In this document: piece by piece, positions 51,563-60,205 of the stretch
Numbering within the stretch: the stretch's first letter is position 1
Layout: each line of letters starts with the position of its first letter
Source: Streptomyces tropicalis
GTDB taxonomy: Bacteria > Actinomycetota > Actinomycetes > Streptomycetales > Streptomycetaceae
DNA length: 64,000 nucleotides
Direction of reading: 5' to 3'
Assembly (NCBI RefSeq): GCF_029269835.1
Contig: NZ_JARJBB010000005.1
Coordinates: 372,001 to 436,000, forward strand
Position numbers and translations under genes: made by a program
Notes under the pieces: model-generated
What the model was told of the DNA's origin: nothing
Database searches by the model: none
Seen by the model: only the letters and a program-made list of their open reading frames with translations

Positions 51563-52015
51563 TCAGCCGTTGGGCCGCAGCGTCCACACGACGGTCATCT
51601 CACCCGTCACGGCACCGTCCGCGCGGCGGATCTCGACGGAGACCGGGAACTCGGGCCGCTGCCCGGCGTCCAGTTCGGCGACGACCTCGGCGGCCGGGCG
51701 GCCCAGGGTCGCGGTGGCGGTCACGGCGCCCATCGCCAGCTTCCGGTAGCCGATCTCCGCCCGCACGGCGAGCGGTACGGCGCGGGACAGCTGCTCACCG
51801 AACGCGGCCAGCACGATCGCGCCACTGGCGGACTCCCCGAGCGTGAACATGGCGCCGGCGTGCGGCCCGCCCACGTGGTTGTGGTATTCGCTCTGGTCCG
51901 GGAGGGCGACCACGGCCTTCTCCGGAGTGGTCTCCAGGAACTCCAGGTTCAGCGTCCTGACCATCGGGACCGTGGCGGCGAGCATCTCGCCGATCGACAT
52001 CTGGTGTGCGCTCAT
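51563..52015 (-). CDS. PaaI/DUF4442 hotdog-fold thioesterase
   Basis: 150 aa. The hotdog helix region YHNHVGGPHAGAMFTLGESA, with HVGGPHAGAMF in the place of the PaaI HGG motif, and the strand VRAEIGYRKLAMGAVTATAT identify the family. It likely hydrolyses acyl-CoA esters. ATG at 52015 (MSAHQMSIGEML) is preferred; another ATG lies 9 nt upstream. An inverted repeat TACTC-AC-GAGTA sits just upstream and may be an operator. Confidence 0.85.
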   Translation of the reverse strand: MSAHQMSIGEMLAATVPMVRTLNLEFLETTPEKAVVALPDQSEYHNHVGGPHAGAMFTLGESASGAIVLAAFGEQLSRAVPLAVRAEIGYRKLAMGAVTATATLGRPAAEVVAELDAGQRPEFPVSVEIRRADGAVTGEMTVVWTLRPNG

Positions 52016-52026
52016 GCCCGACATGT

Positions 52027-52038
52027 TACTCACGAGTA
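52027..52038. promoter_or_regulatory. TACTC-AC-GAGTA inverted repeat upstream of the thioesterase
   Basis: Perfect 5+5 palindrome (AC centre) 12 bp from the thioesterase start and within the 131 bp gap to a divergent gene. Such sites suit TetR/MarR repressors, none of which is adjacent. Confidence 0.35.
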
Positions 52039-52132
52039 GGACGCGCTGACCAGAGCGTCCGGGAGCGACCGCCGTCTCTTTTTGGTACGTCCCTGACAAG
52101 CCCCGGTGACCGAATCGTGTCCCTCGCGCGGC

Positions 52133-52138
52133 TAGGGT
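52133..52138 (+). promoter_or_regulatory. -10 element of the Pro/Gln-rich membrane protein gene, leaderless
   Basis: TAGGGT ends 8 nt before the ATG at 52147 and no ribosome-binding site is present. Confidence 0.5.
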
Positions 52139-52146
52139 TACACCTC

Positions 52147-53172
52147 ATGTGGCCAGGACAGCAGCCGCCCGGGGGCGAGCAGAACCCGCAGAACAACCCG
52201 TATCAGCAGCCGGGGTACCAGCAACCGGGGTACCAGCAGCCGAATCCCTACCAGCAGCAGCCCGGCTACCCGCAGGCCAACCCCTACGCCCAGCCGCAGC
52301 AGCAGTGGGGACCGCCCGGACCGGCGGGGGGACCGCAGCCGCCGCAGGGCGGGGACGGCGGGAACCGGACGAAGATCGTCGCGATCGTCGCGGCCGCGGC
52401 CGTCGTCGTGGCCGCCGCGGTGACCGGTGCCGTGGTACTGGGCGGCGGCAAGGACGACAAGGCGGGGGGCGGTTCCACCACCAAGGCGAGCCCTTCCGCG
52501 TCCGTGTCCGCCGGCACGTCGGCGTCCGGTTCGGACGACAACCCGCGCGGCAACGAGACCGAGAAGCCGACGGTGCCCGGCTGGAAGGTCGTGGTGAACC
52601 CCAAGTACGGCACCGCCTTCGACGTGCCGCCGGACTGGCAGGTCGACTCCCCCGGCGTCTTCACCTTCTTCGAGGACCAGAAGAAGGGGGACGGCTCGCC
52701 GTACATCGGCTTCTCCGCACCGGCCTTCCTGAAGTCCAACTACTGCTCCTCCGACGACGACAAGGACGGCCACGCCGAGACGTCGTCGCTGGCGGCCAGC
52801 GGCACCAAGGGCGAGGACGGCGGCAAGGACACCGCCAGCATCGCCCGCATGGACGCCGCGCTCTTCGCGTACGGCGGCTACACCAACCAGACCAAGGCCG
52901 AGAAGAAGTACCTGACGGTGGGCTCGGCCAAGCCCTTCACCACCACCTCCGGCGTCAAGGGCAGCGTCGCCACGTCGTACACCAACGGCGTGCCGAAGGT
53001 GCACAAGTGCGACACCGACGGCAAGGCGACCACCTTCGCCTTCAAGAACTCCCAGGGGGACTTCGTCTCCTGGACTCTGTACGGGGCGAAGGGCGTCAAG
53101 GAGGAGATCCCGGACGCGACGGTCCGCAAGATACTCGGCTCGGTCCGGCTGCACGGGGACCCGACCCACTGA
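52147..53172 (+). CDS. Membrane-anchored extracytoplasmic protein with a Pro/Gln/Tyr-rich N-terminus
   Basis: 341 aa. Residues 1-75 are tandem NPYQQPGYQQP-type repeats. Then comes a single membrane helix (IVAIVAAAAVVVAAAVTGAV), a Ser/Thr/Gly linker, and a globular domain of about 200 residues (WKVVVNPKYGTAFDVPPDWQ, GVFTFFEDQKKGDGSPYIGF, KKYLTVGSAKPFTTTSGVKG) with a few Cys. This is a common actinobacterial layout (PGQQ-rich tail inside, domain outside), but the function is unknown. Leaderless start, with a -10 8 nt upstream. Confidence 0.83.
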   Translation: MWPGQQPPGGEQNPQNNPYQQPGYQQPGYQQPNPYQQQPGYPQANPYAQPQQQWGPPGPAGGPQPPQGGDGGNRTKIVAIVAAAAVVVAAAVTGAVVLGGGKDDKAGGGSTTKASPSASVSAGTSASGSDDNPRGNETEKPTVPGWKVVVNPKYGTAFDVPPDWQVDSPGVFTFFEDQKKGDGSPYIGFSAPAFLKSNYCSSDDDKDGHAETSSLAASGTKGEDGGKDTASIARMDAALFAYGGYTNQTKAEKKYLTVGSAKPFTTTSGVKGSVATSYTNGVPKVHKCDTDGKATTFAFKNSQGDFVSWTLYGAKGVKEEIPDATVRKILGSVRLHGDPTH

Positions 53173-53274
53173 CCGTCCGCCGGGACGAAGAGGTCCCCGA
53201 TCCGATGACCGGCGGGCCGCGGGGCGGCGACGGTCGGCGGGCGACCCTCGCCGCCGCTTTCCGCCCGTCCGGCA

Positions 53275-53292
53275 GGCCCGCCCGGGCGGGCC
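53275..53292. terminator. 18-bp perfect palindrome downstream of the membrane-anchored protein gene
   Basis: GGCCCGCCCGGGCGGGCC, 102 bp after the preceding stop codon. GC-only palindromes of this kind act as terminators in Streptomyces, though it has no loop. Confidence 0.4.
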
Positions 53293-53327
53293 GCAACCAC
53301 ACCCTGCCGACGGCCACGGCCGTCATC

Positions 53328-53498
53328 ACCGGCCTCGGCAGGAACGGCGGGCAACGGCCGCGTCCGCGTTCGCGGTGCCGGTCTCCGGCGGCGGCCGCAC
53401 GGCCGTGGGGCCGGTGGCCGCGGCGCGGACCGTGCCGCTGGTGCTGCTCCTGCTGATCGGCGGCGCGGTCGCGGACCGGCTGCCCCGGCCCCGGGTGC
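53328..53498 (+). pseudogene. Fragment of an MFS transporter gene
   Basis: In one frame I read ATAASAFAVPVSGGG and then VAAARTVPLVLLLLIGGAVA followed by DRLPRPRV. That is the second transmembrane helix and the loop 2-3 motif of a major facilitator transporter (GGxxADRxxRR type). No start codon, first helix or anything after the loop remains. Short, so confidence is limited, but the hydrophobic helix plus ADRLPR is characteristic. Confidence 0.5.
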
Positions 53499-53627
53499 GG
53501 CGGTCGGGTCGACGCCTCCGGACGGCGAACCCATGTGGTCGGAGCGCTGGAGGAGGCTCCCGGCCGGTGATAGGACCGGGTGACTCCGGTCGTGGCGCGA
53601 TGACTTGTCGGTGCTGAGGAGGCGGGC

Positions 53628-54125
53628 GTGTTCGATGAGGCCGGTGAGGACGAGCTCCTGCTCGCCGCGATGATGCAACTCGGCGCGAGGGGCGGCTCGA
53701 TAGGAGCTGCCGCCGGAGGGGCGGCGACCGGAACTCACGGATTGGGCAGAGCCGGGGCGAGGGGCGGCGCTCGTGGAGCCGCGCGCGGCTTCACATGGAC
53801 GAAGAAGGACGTCAGTACCACTGTCGTCGAGCTTTCCGGGACGGTGACGGCAGTCTCCCGGCTGGTCCACGCGGCCATGGCCGGTGCGGGGGATCTGGTG
53901 GGCGCGGAGGCCCGAGACGACGGGAGCATCGCCGTACGGGCGATGGTCGGCGTAGGGATGGGGGGCCTGAACCCCACCGTGGTGACCGCTGTGGTCGCCG
54001 CAGGACCGGAAGACGTCGCGGTGGTGGAGCTCCGCGCCGCAGGTCGCGAAGGGCTCATCAAACGGCACCCTGCCGACCATGCTCTGGCGAAGATCACCGG
54101 TCGGCTCACGGCTGCCTCGCAGTGA
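53628..54125 (+). CDS. Hypothetical protein
   Basis: 165 aa. An acidic start (MFDEAGEDELLLAAMMQLGA) leads into a Gly/Ala/Arg-rich segment to residue 50, then a mixed alpha/beta domain (TTVVELSGTVTAVSRLVHAA, IAVRAMVGVGMGGLNPTVVT, GLIKRHPADHALAKITGRLT). No family recognised. The GTG has GAGGAGG 6 nt upstream, which strongly supports it being a translated gene. It follows the MFS fragment and is convergent with the spermidine-synthase-like gene. Confidence 0.75.
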   Translation: MFDEAGEDELLLAAMMQLGARGGSIGAAAGGAATGTHGLGRAGARGGARGAARGFTWTKKDVSTTVVELSGTVTAVSRLVHAAMAGAGDLVGAEARDDGSIAVRAMVGVGMGGLNPTVVTAVVAAGPEDVAVVELRAAGREGLIKRHPADHALAKITGRLTAASQ

Positions 54126-54377
54126 CGGCGGCCGCGCGGACCCGGCCCAGGGGGCGCCGCCCACCCCGCCACCTGTGCCGGGCCCTCCACGCGGCGTCGT
54201 GCGGTTGGGCCGGCCCGATGGTGGTCGTCCGCCACCGCCCGAGAGCGGCAACGACCCAGGCGGTCGTCGTGGTCACCGCGGCGGTGCTGTGCGCCCCGGG
54301 TGTGCGCAACCTGACGCGGCGCGGCGGGACGGGACGGGGGCAGCAGGGGCCGGCGGGCGGCGGCACGGCGGCGGGGG

Positions 54378-55223
54378 TCAGCCGATGCCGAAGGCTCCGT
54401 CGGGCGGCTCGGGTGAGGGCACGGCGGTCTCGTCCCGCACCGGTTCCGCGCCGGCGGTGAACGCGCGCAGCGCGGCGCCGTGCGTCACGCGCGCCGGGAA
54501 GGCGTCCGAGGCGGCGCGCCGGGCCAGGGCCGCCAGGTCGAGGGGCCGGTGCGCGGCGACGAGCACCGCGTTGCCGAACCGGCGGCCGCGCAGCACGCCG
54601 GGCTCCGCGATCACCGCGGTCTCCTCGAACAGCGCCGCGAACGTGGCGATCTGGGAGCGCAGGAAGGCGAAGGGCGCGGCGTCCGCCAGGTTGGCGAGAT
54701 AGACGCCGTCCGGGCGCAGCACGCGCTCCGCGGCGCGGGCGTAGCCGAGCGAGGTGAGGTGGGCCGGGATCCGGGAGCCGCCGAAGACGTCGGCGACCAG
54801 GGCGTCCGCCGAGTCCGCGGGGGCCGCCTCCAGCCAGGTGCGCGCGTCGGCCGCGTGCACCGCGATCCCGGCGCCGTCCGCCAACGGCAGGTGCTCGGCG
54901 ACCAGTTCCAGCAGGCCCCGGTCGGCCTCGACGACGTCCTGCCGGGAGCCGGGGCGGGTCTCGGCGACGTAGCGCGGCAGGGTGAGCGCTCCTCCGCCGA
55001 GGTGCAGCACGTCCAGCGGGCGCCCCGGTTCGGCGGCCGTGTCCAGGACGTGCCCGAGCCGGCGGGCGTACTCGAACTCGAGGTGGGCGGGCGCGTCCAG
55101 GTCGACGTAGGACTGCGGCGCCCCGTCCACCGTCAGCAGCCAGGCCCGCGGCCGGTCCACGTCGGGCATCAGCTTCGCGGTCCCGTGATCGACGGAACGC
55201 GACACGGGTATCGACTCGGTCAC
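54378..55223 (-). CDS. Spermidine synthase-like methyltransferase-fold protein
   Basis: 281 aa. The SAM/decarboxy-SAM binding motif is LHLGGGALTLPRYVAETRPG, followed by VVEADRGLLELVAEHLPL with the acidic residue after strand 2 and ADALVADVFGGSRIPAHLTS. Fold and motifs match the SpeE/PMT group found widely in actinobacteria, where true polyamine synthesis by these stand-alone proteins is unproven. GTG start; CACAAT lies 6 nt upstream, another leaderless candidate. Confidence 0.87.
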   Translation of the reverse strand: MTESIPVSRSVDHGTAKLMPDVDRPRAWLLTVDGAPQSYVDLDAPAHLEFEYARRLGHVLDTAAEPGRPLDVLHLGGGALTLPRYVAETRPGSRQDVVEADRGLLELVAEHLPLADGAGIAVHAADARTWLEAAPADSADALVADVFGGSRIPAHLTSLGYARAAERVLRPDGVYLANLADAAPFAFLRSQIATFAALFEETAVIAEPGVLRGRRFGNAVLVAAHRPLDLAALARRAASDAFPARVTHGAALRAFTAGAEPVRDETAVPSPEPPDGAFGIG

Positions 55224-55893
55224 TCCCCCATTGTGCCGGTCCGCCCGATCCCACCCCGTCCCGCCGGTCCGGGCCCCGCGCACCTCGGCCCACCGGTCAT
55301 GGCCCGGTGGTCGCGGCCCGGCGGCCACGCGCGCCGGCCCCGTACGACGCCGGGTGGACGGAGTCCGCCCGCCCCGTCCTGCCGAGCGGCCCGCCCGCCG
55401 TCGGCCCTGTCTCGCGGGGCCGGGCCGCGTCCGCCATCCACCGGGAACGGGGCGGACGCGGCGACCCGCCTGAGCGGTGGTCCGCCGGGGCCGGGCCGCA
55501 CGGCCGGTGGACCGCTGGTGCCCGTGCGGCGACGGAACCCGTGCACCGCCCGCGCCCGCGGACCGTCGACGCCCGTCCTGGGCGCCCCGGCACCGCGGGT
55601 CCGCCCACGTCGCCGCCCGTGGTCCCGGCCACGGGGGCGGGCCCGCGGCATGACCGGGCCTCATCGCCCGCCGGGACACGCCCCCCGCGCCGTCTGCGGT
55701 CCCGGGGACGGGGCGGGGGGCGTGGCGCCGCCACGCCGCACGGCCCGCCGGGGCGCACGACCTGGGGCGCACGCCCGCCCGGGACGCACGGCCTGGGGCG
55801 CGCGTCCCGGGGCCTGGGCACCGGGGCACGCGCCCCCGCGGTTCGGATGTCCGGCGTCCGCCGTGCCGGGCTCCTCCGGCGTGGAGCCGCCGG
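55224..55893. other. 670-bp gene-free region downstream of tuf
   Basis: All frames are Pro/Arg/Gly-rich and lack conserved motifs, so I see no gene. Near the right end the pattern GACGCACGGCCTGGGGCGC and a near copy 30 bp earlier form a direct repeat, and a hairpin at 55778-55811 probably ends the tuf transcript. It is the longest apparently empty stretch in the window. Confidence 0.5.
55778..55811. terminator. Terminator of the EF-Tu gene
   Basis: Perfect 10-bp stem CCCGGGACGC / GCGTCCCGGG with a 14-nt loop, 83 bp downstream of the tuf stop on the minus strand. Confidence 0.55.
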
Positions 55894-57063
55894 CTACTCG
55901 ACCGTCGTCACCGTGCCCGCGCCCACCGTGCGGCCGCCCTCGCGGATCGCGAAGCCGAGGCCCGGCTCCAGAGGTGTCTCGCGGCCGAGTTCCACCGTCA
56001 TGGTCACGGTGTCCCCGGGCCGGGCGACGCCCTGCTCGCCGAGGTCGACGTCGCCGACCACGTCCGCGGTGCGGAGGTAGAACTGCGGCCGGTAGCCCGT
56101 GGCCAGGGGGGTGGTCCGGCCGCCCTCCCGCGCCGACAGGACGTACACCTGCGCGGTGAAGCGCCGCCGGGGCGCCACGCTGCCGGGCGCGGCGACGACG
56201 TGGCCGCGGCGGACCGCGCCGCGCGGGACGCCGCGGAGCAGCAGGGCCACGTTGTCCCCGGCCTGCGCCTCCTCCATGGGCCTGCCGAAGGTCTCCACCC
56301 CCGTGACCACGGTCTCGGTGTCCGCGCCGAGCACCTCGACCCGGTCGCCGACGCGGACGGTGCCGCGCTCGACCGCGCCGGTGACCACGGTGCCCCGGCC
56401 GGTGATGGTGAGCACGTTCTCCACCGGGAGCAGGAACGGCGCGTCGAGATACCGCTCAGGCACGGGCACGTAGGTGTCCACCGCGTCGAGCAGCGCCTCG
56501 ACCGACGCCGTCCACCGCGGGTCGCCCTCCAGGGCGCGGAGACCGGAGACCCGGACCACGGGGACGGAGCGGCCGCCGTAGCCGTGCGAGGACAGCAGGT
56601 CGCGGACCTCCAGTTCGACGAGGTCGTTCAGCTCCTCGTCGCCCGCGTCGGCCTTGTTGAGGGCGACGACGATGTGGTCCACGCCGACCTGGCGGGCGAG
56701 CAGGACGTGCTCGGCCGTCTGCGGCATGATCCCGTCGAGCGCGGAGACCACCAGGATCGCCCCGTCGAGCTGCGCGGCCCCGGTGACCATGTTCTTGACG
56801 TAGTCGGCGTGGCCGGGCATGTCGACGTGCGCGTAGTGGCGGGTGTCGGTCTCGTACTCGACGTGCGCGATGTTGATGGTGATGCCGCGCGCGGCCTCCT
56901 CCGGGGCACGGTCGATGCGGTCGAAGGGCACGTAGGTGCCGCCGCCGCGCTCGGCGAGGACCTTGGTGATGGCGGCGGTCAGGGTGGTCTTGCCGTGGTC
57001 CACGTGGCCCATCGTGCCGATGTTCAGGTGCGGTTTGGTGCGGATGTACGCCGTCTTGGGCAT
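55894..57063 (-). CDS. tuf3: Elongation factor Tu, divergent second copy type
   Basis: 389 aa GTPase that carries aminoacyl-tRNA to the ribosome. G1 is GHVDHGKT (19-26), then [19 protein letters not shown] and the SGL in place of SAL/SAK. Domains 2 and 3 follow in full. Many surface positions differ from housekeeping EF-Tu (the N-terminal [31 protein letters not shown]), the gene stands alone rather than after fusA, and it is shorter than the usual 397 aa. This matches the tuf3-type gene of Streptomyces, reported to be expressed under amino-acid starvation. A structured leader precedes it. Confidence 0.93.
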   Translation of the reverse strand: MPKTAYIRTKPHLNIGTMGHVDHGKTTLTAAITKVLAERGGGTYVPFDRIDRAPEEAARGITINIAHVEYETDTRHYAHVDMPGHADYVKNMVTGAAQLDGAILVVSALDGIMPQTAEHVLLARQVGVDHIVVALNKADAGDEELNDLVELEVRDLLSSHGYGGRSVPVVRVSGLRALEGDPRWTASVEALLDAVDTYVPVPERYLDAPFLLPVENVLTITGRGTVVTGAVERGTVRVGDRVEVLGADTETVVTGVETFGRPMEEAQAGDNVALLLRGVPRGAVRRGHVVAAPGSVAPRRRFTAQVYVLSAREGGRTTPLATGYRPQFYLRTADVVGDVDLGEQGVARPGDTVTMTVELGRETPLEPGLGFAIREGGRTVGAGTVTTVE

Positions 57064-57385
57064 GGCTGTACCTCGAGGTGTCGTCGAGCGGTGCCGGATG
57101 AGGCCCCGGCGGGGCGGGGTTCGCGCGGCCGGGACGGGGACCCCCAGGACGTCCCGACCCTCCCCCTGCGGGGTCCGCCGGACGATCCGGGGAGGGTCAG
57201 CTTCGGGCGCCGTCGACGCTTGCGACGAGGATCCTGACGGCAGCCTTCGGTGCATCCGCGGCGGCGGATGCGGCGAGGTGGAAGGCGTACCGGAACATGG
57301 GCCGATCATGTCGGACGCGGCACCGCGCGTCGAACGGTTTTCCCCGGTGGGCGCGTTCGGTCCGCGCGTGCTGCACGGCCGTGCG
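57064..57385. other. Intergenic region and structured 5' leader of the tuf gene
   Basis: 322 bp. In the minus-strand transcript, ACCCTCCCC (as GGGGAGGGT) pairs over 23 nt (57158-57198), and nearer the start CUCGA pairs with UCGAG (57072-57088), the latter covering part of the GAGG ribosome-binding site. The short gap beyond 57300 ends the AlkD-like gene. No reading frame with bias. Confidence 0.5.
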
Positions 57386-58108
57386 TCAGGCCCCGACGTT
57401 CTTCAGCGCCTCCCGCACGGACAGCGGCGCGAACCGGCCGCGCTCCCGGGCCAGGAAGGCCCGTACGGCCTCCGCGTCGGTCTTGGCGTACTCGCGCAGG
57501 CACCAGCCGATCGCCTTGCGGACGAAGAAGTCGGGGTGCCCGGACTGTCGCAGGCAGTAGGTGAACAGCCGCTCGGTGTCGGTGCGTTCCTTGGAGCGGA
57601 GCTGGTGCAGCAGGGCCGCGCGGGCGATCCACAGGTCGGCGTCGGCGCTCCACTCGTCCATGTCCGCGGCGAGGTGCGGGTCGGCCGCGACGAGGGCGCC
57701 GACCACGTGTGCCGCGAGCGGGTCCACCGTGTCCCACCAGGAGACGGTGGTGATCAGGTGCCGGGCCACGGGGAGGAACCCGGACGAGCAGCGGCCGGCG
57801 TGGCGGCGCAGGTAGTCGACGGCGAAGTAGTGGTACTCGCGCTCGGGCCGCTGCCAGCAGCGCAGGGCGACGGCCGTGCAGTCGGCCTCCTGCGGGCGGG
57901 GCGTGCCCGCGAGCACCTCCCGGGACAGGGCGCGGCGCACCGGTGTGGTCAGCCCGAGGAAGGGGGCGACGCCCTTCATGTACGCCGCCATGGACCGGGC
58001 CCGTTCCGGGTCGGCCGCGCCGCCGTAGGCCTCGGTCAGCCGCTCCAGCACCGCGTCGGCGAGGGCGCTGCGGGGCGCCGCCGGGGAGCCGTGGCCTGTG
58101 ACGCTCAT
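57386..58108 (-). CDS. DNA alkylation repair protein, AlkD-like
   Basis: 240 aa all-helical HEAT-repeat-like protein. [20 protein letters not shown], then [35 protein letters not shown] and [20 protein letters not shown] are hallmarks of the AlkD family, which excises bulky or cationic alkylated bases without base flipping. ATG at 58108 chosen because an upstream ATG at 58120 lies within the TATGGT -10; the mRNA would then be leaderless. Confidence 0.9.
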   Translation of the reverse strand: MSVTGHGSPAAPRSALADAVLERLTEAYGGAADPERARSMAAYMKGVAPFLGLTTPVRRALSREVLAGTPRPQEADCTAVALRCWQRPEREYHYFAVDYLRRHAGRCSSGFLPVARHLITTVSWWDTVDPLAAHVVGALVAADPHLAADMDEWSADADLWIARAALLHQLRSKERTDTERLFTYCLRQSGHPDFFVRKAIGWCLREYAKTDAEAVRAFLARERGRFAPLSVREALKNVGA

Positions 58109-58115
58109 GGGACGA

Positions 58116-58157
58116 ACCATACGGCGATCACACCCGCCCGTCGGTTAGTGTCGCCGG
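58116..58157. promoter_or_regulatory. Divergent leaderless promoters of the AlkD-like and TVP38 genes
   Basis: Minus strand: TATGGT (58121-58116) ends 7 nt before the ATG at 58108. Plus strand: TAGTGT (58146-58151) ends 6 nt before the ATG at 58158. Only 49 bp separate the two starts, so both promoters must be back to back. Confidence 0.6.
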
Positions 58158-59000
58158 ATGCCCGACGCCACCACCAGCCCCGGGGGCACCGCCACGGTCG
58201 CTCCCCCGCCCGATGCCGAGGAACCCCCGGTCACCGTGGCCGCGGAGCCCCGCGTGACCGTCGCCGCGGAGCGCCCGCTCGCCGTCGCCGCGTCACCGGA
58301 TCCGCTGCCGCCCGCGGCTGCCGTGCTCCCGCGCGCCCGGGGCGTGCGCGTGCTGCTGTCCCCATGGGCGCGCCTGGCGCTGCTGGTCGTGCTGCTCGCG
58401 GCGGCCGGGACGTCCGTGCTGTTCTTCGAGCCGCAGCAACTCCTGGAGCGCGGCTGGCCGCCGCGGCTCGGGGGCGCGGCCGCGGCGGCGGTGTTCGCGG
58501 CCGCCTACGGCCTGTGCACCGTGGCGTTCGTGCCGCGTCCGCTGCTGAACCTGGCGGCGGGCGCGCTGTTCGGCTCGTGGCTGGGCCTGACGGCGGCGCT
58601 GGCCGGCACGGTGTTCGGCGCCGGGCTGGCGTTCGGACTCGGGCGCCTGCTCGGTCAGGACGCGTTGCGGCGGCTCCTGCGCGGACGGTGGATGACGGCG
58701 GCGGACGGCCAGCTCAGCCGGCACGGCTTCCGGTCCATGATGGCGGCGCGGCTGTTCCCGGGGGTGCCCTTCTGGGCCGCGAACTACTGCGCGGCCGTCT
58801 CCCGCATGGGCTGGCGTGCCTTCCTGCTGGCGACCGCGCTCGGGTCGGTGCCCAACACGGCGGCCTACGCGGTGGCCGGTGCGCGCGCGTCGGCGCCCAC
58901 CTCTCCGGCCTTCGTGATCGCGATGGTGTCGATCGCGGTTCCGGCGGTGGCCGGGACCGCAATCGCCTGGCGCAGGCGCCACCGTCTGGCCCGCCCCTGA
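58158..59000 (+). CDS. TVP38/TMEM64 family membrane protein
   Basis: 280 aa. A 60-residue Pro/Val-rich N-terminal region precedes about five membrane helices. FVPRPLLNLAAGALFGSWLG, GTVFGAGLAFGLGRLLG and MMAARLFPGVPFWAANYCAA are the VTT-domain motifs shared with DedA proteins. It is probably involved in membrane lipid transport. ATG with a -10 6 nt upstream (leaderless). The N-terminal extension contains imperfect VTVAAE repeats. Confidence 0.88.
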   Translation: MPDATTSPGGTATVAPPPDAEEPPVTVAAEPRVTVAAERPLAVAASPDPLPPAAAVLPRARGVRVLLSPWARLALLVVLLAAAGTSVLFFEPQQLLERGWPPRLGGAAAAAVFAAAYGLCTVAFVPRPLLNLAAGALFGSWLGLTAALAGTVFGAGLAFGLGRLLGQDALRRLLRGRWMTAADGQLSRHGFRSMMAARLFPGVPFWAANYCAAVSRMGWRAFLLATALGSVPNTAAYAVAGARASAPTSPAFVIAMVSIAVPAVAGTAIAWRRRHRLARP

Positions 59001-59213
59001 CCGCTGCACCGTCCCGGCGGACGTGCCGGTCGCCGTACTGCCGCCGGGGAGAGCACAGTTGAGGGGCGTCGGAGGGGAGCGGCCGCGCCGGTGGGCCGGT
59101 CGGCGCCGCGACCCGGGCGCGATCCGTCCGCTCGGGGGTGCGCACGGCCGGTATGTGGCCGACTCGATACGGTTCCCGTAGCCGTCCGGTAGCGCAGTGT
59201 CAGTGCTTGCCCC

Positions 59214-59219
59214 TAGGCT
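59214..59219 (+). promoter_or_regulatory. -10 element of a 59-aa protein gene, leaderless
   Basis: TAGGCT ends 7 nt before the ATG at 59227; there is no ribosome-binding site. Confidence 0.5.
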
Positions 59220-59226
59220 TGTGGCC

Positions 59227-59406
59227 ATGTTCCCCGAATCCGTGGCCCGTGGTTCCGTGCGGTCCGCCGCCGAGCTGAACGAGCAGATCCGGGCCCTGTG
59301 GCTGCGCTCGGGCGGTTCTCTGACAGCTCAGGAGCGTGCGGAGTACGAGCTGTTGGTGGTCGAGTGGGCCGCCGCGATCCGGGGCGGGATCATCGAGGCG
59401 GCCTGA
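59227..59406 (+). CDS. Small conserved-looking protein of 59 aa
   Basis: MFPESVARGSVRSAAELNEQ, then LTAQERAEYELLVVEWAAAI: predicted helical, acidic, with no membrane segment. Clear coding bias and a good leaderless promoter support it as a gene. I believe similar short proteins occur across Streptomyces, but I cannot name a family. It could be a small regulator or an adaptor. Confidence 0.7.
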   Translation: MFPESVARGSVRSAAELNEQIRALWLRSGGSLTAQERAEYELLVVEWAAAIRGGIIEAA

Positions 59407-59464
59407 CGGTTTCCGGCCACCGGCGATGCGGCCGCCGAGCCGCTCCCGACCCGCCCCTGCGGGC

Positions 59465-60205
59465 TCACCGCCCGCCGGACACCCGCAGCACCGCACCCGC
59501 CGCGTAGGAGGCGTCCGGCGACATCAGCCAGGCGACCGCGGCGGCGATCTCCTCGGCCCGGCCGGGGCGGCGCAGCGGGATGGCCGCCGCGGCGCGTGCG
59601 GCCCGCTCGGGATCGCCCGCCGCCGCGTGGATCTCGGTGTCGATCACGCCGGGTGCGACCGCGTTGACGCGGATGCCGTCCGGTCCGAGTTCCCTGGCGA
59701 GGCCCAGGGTCAGGGCGTCCACCCCGGCCTTGGCCGCCGCGTAGTGGACGTACTCCCCGGGGCTGCCGAGTGTGGCCGCGGCGGACGACACGTTGACGAT
59801 CACACCGCTGCCCCGGGGGGCCATGAGCTGGGCGGCGCGGCGCGAACAGAGCAGCGTGCCCAGGAGGTTGACGTCCAGCACCTGCCGCAGGTCCGCGGTG
59901 GCGGTGTCCGCGAGGCGGCCCAGCGGGCCGGTCACCCCCGCGTTGTTGACCAGCCCGGTGACGGGACCCAGCCGCTCCTCGGCGAGGGCGAAGAGGCGGT
60001 CGACGTCCTCCTCCACCGAGGTGTCCGCGCGCAGGGCGAGGCTGCGCGCCCCGGCGCCGAGCACCTCGTCCGCCACCGCCTCGGCGGCCCCGGCGTCCCG
60101 GAGGTAGCCCACGACCACGTCGTGGCCGTCGGCCGCGAGCCGGCGGCAGACGGCGGCCCCGATGCCCCGGCTGCCCCCGGTGACGACCGTGACGAGACGC
60201 TTCAT
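59465..60205 (-). CDS. SDR-family oxidoreductase (FabG-like)
   Basis: 246 aa short-chain dehydrogenase. Cofactor loop TGGSRGIGAAVCRRLAADG, NNAG (in LVNNAGVTG), catalytic Ser in VNVSSAAAT and the Tyr/Lys pair in YVHYAAAKAG are all present; PGVIDTEIHA follows. It probably uses NADP(H), as there is no Asp at the end of strand 2. Substrate unknown. The start ATG lies 155 bp from the divergent lnt gene. Confidence 0.93.
   Translation of the reverse strand: MKRLVTVVTGGSRGIGAAVCRRLAADGHDVVVGYLRDAGAAEAVADEVLGAGARSLALRADTSVEEDVDRLFALAEERLGPVTGLVNNAGVTGPLGRLADTATADLRQVLDVNLLGTLLCSRRAAQLMAPRGSGVIVNVSSAAATLGSPGEYVHYAAAKAGVDALTLGLARELGPDGIRVNAVAPGVIDTEIHAAAGDPERAARAAAAIPLRRPGRAEEIAAAVAWLMSPDASYAAGAVLRVSGGR

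Larger units (their letters stand above)
53173..53627. other. Intergenic region with a palindrome and an MFS remnant
   Basis: 455 bp. It contains GGCCCGCCCGGGCGGGCC (53275-53292), a perfect 18-bp palindrome probably terminating the preceding gene, and the MFS fragment described separately. The remainder up to the next start shows nothing further. Confidence 0.5.

Noticed and set aside
55236..55890. Long plus- and minus-strand open frames between the SpeE-like and tuf genes
   Set aside because: Low-complexity Pro/Arg/Gly text on both strands, no ribosome-binding site and no motif.
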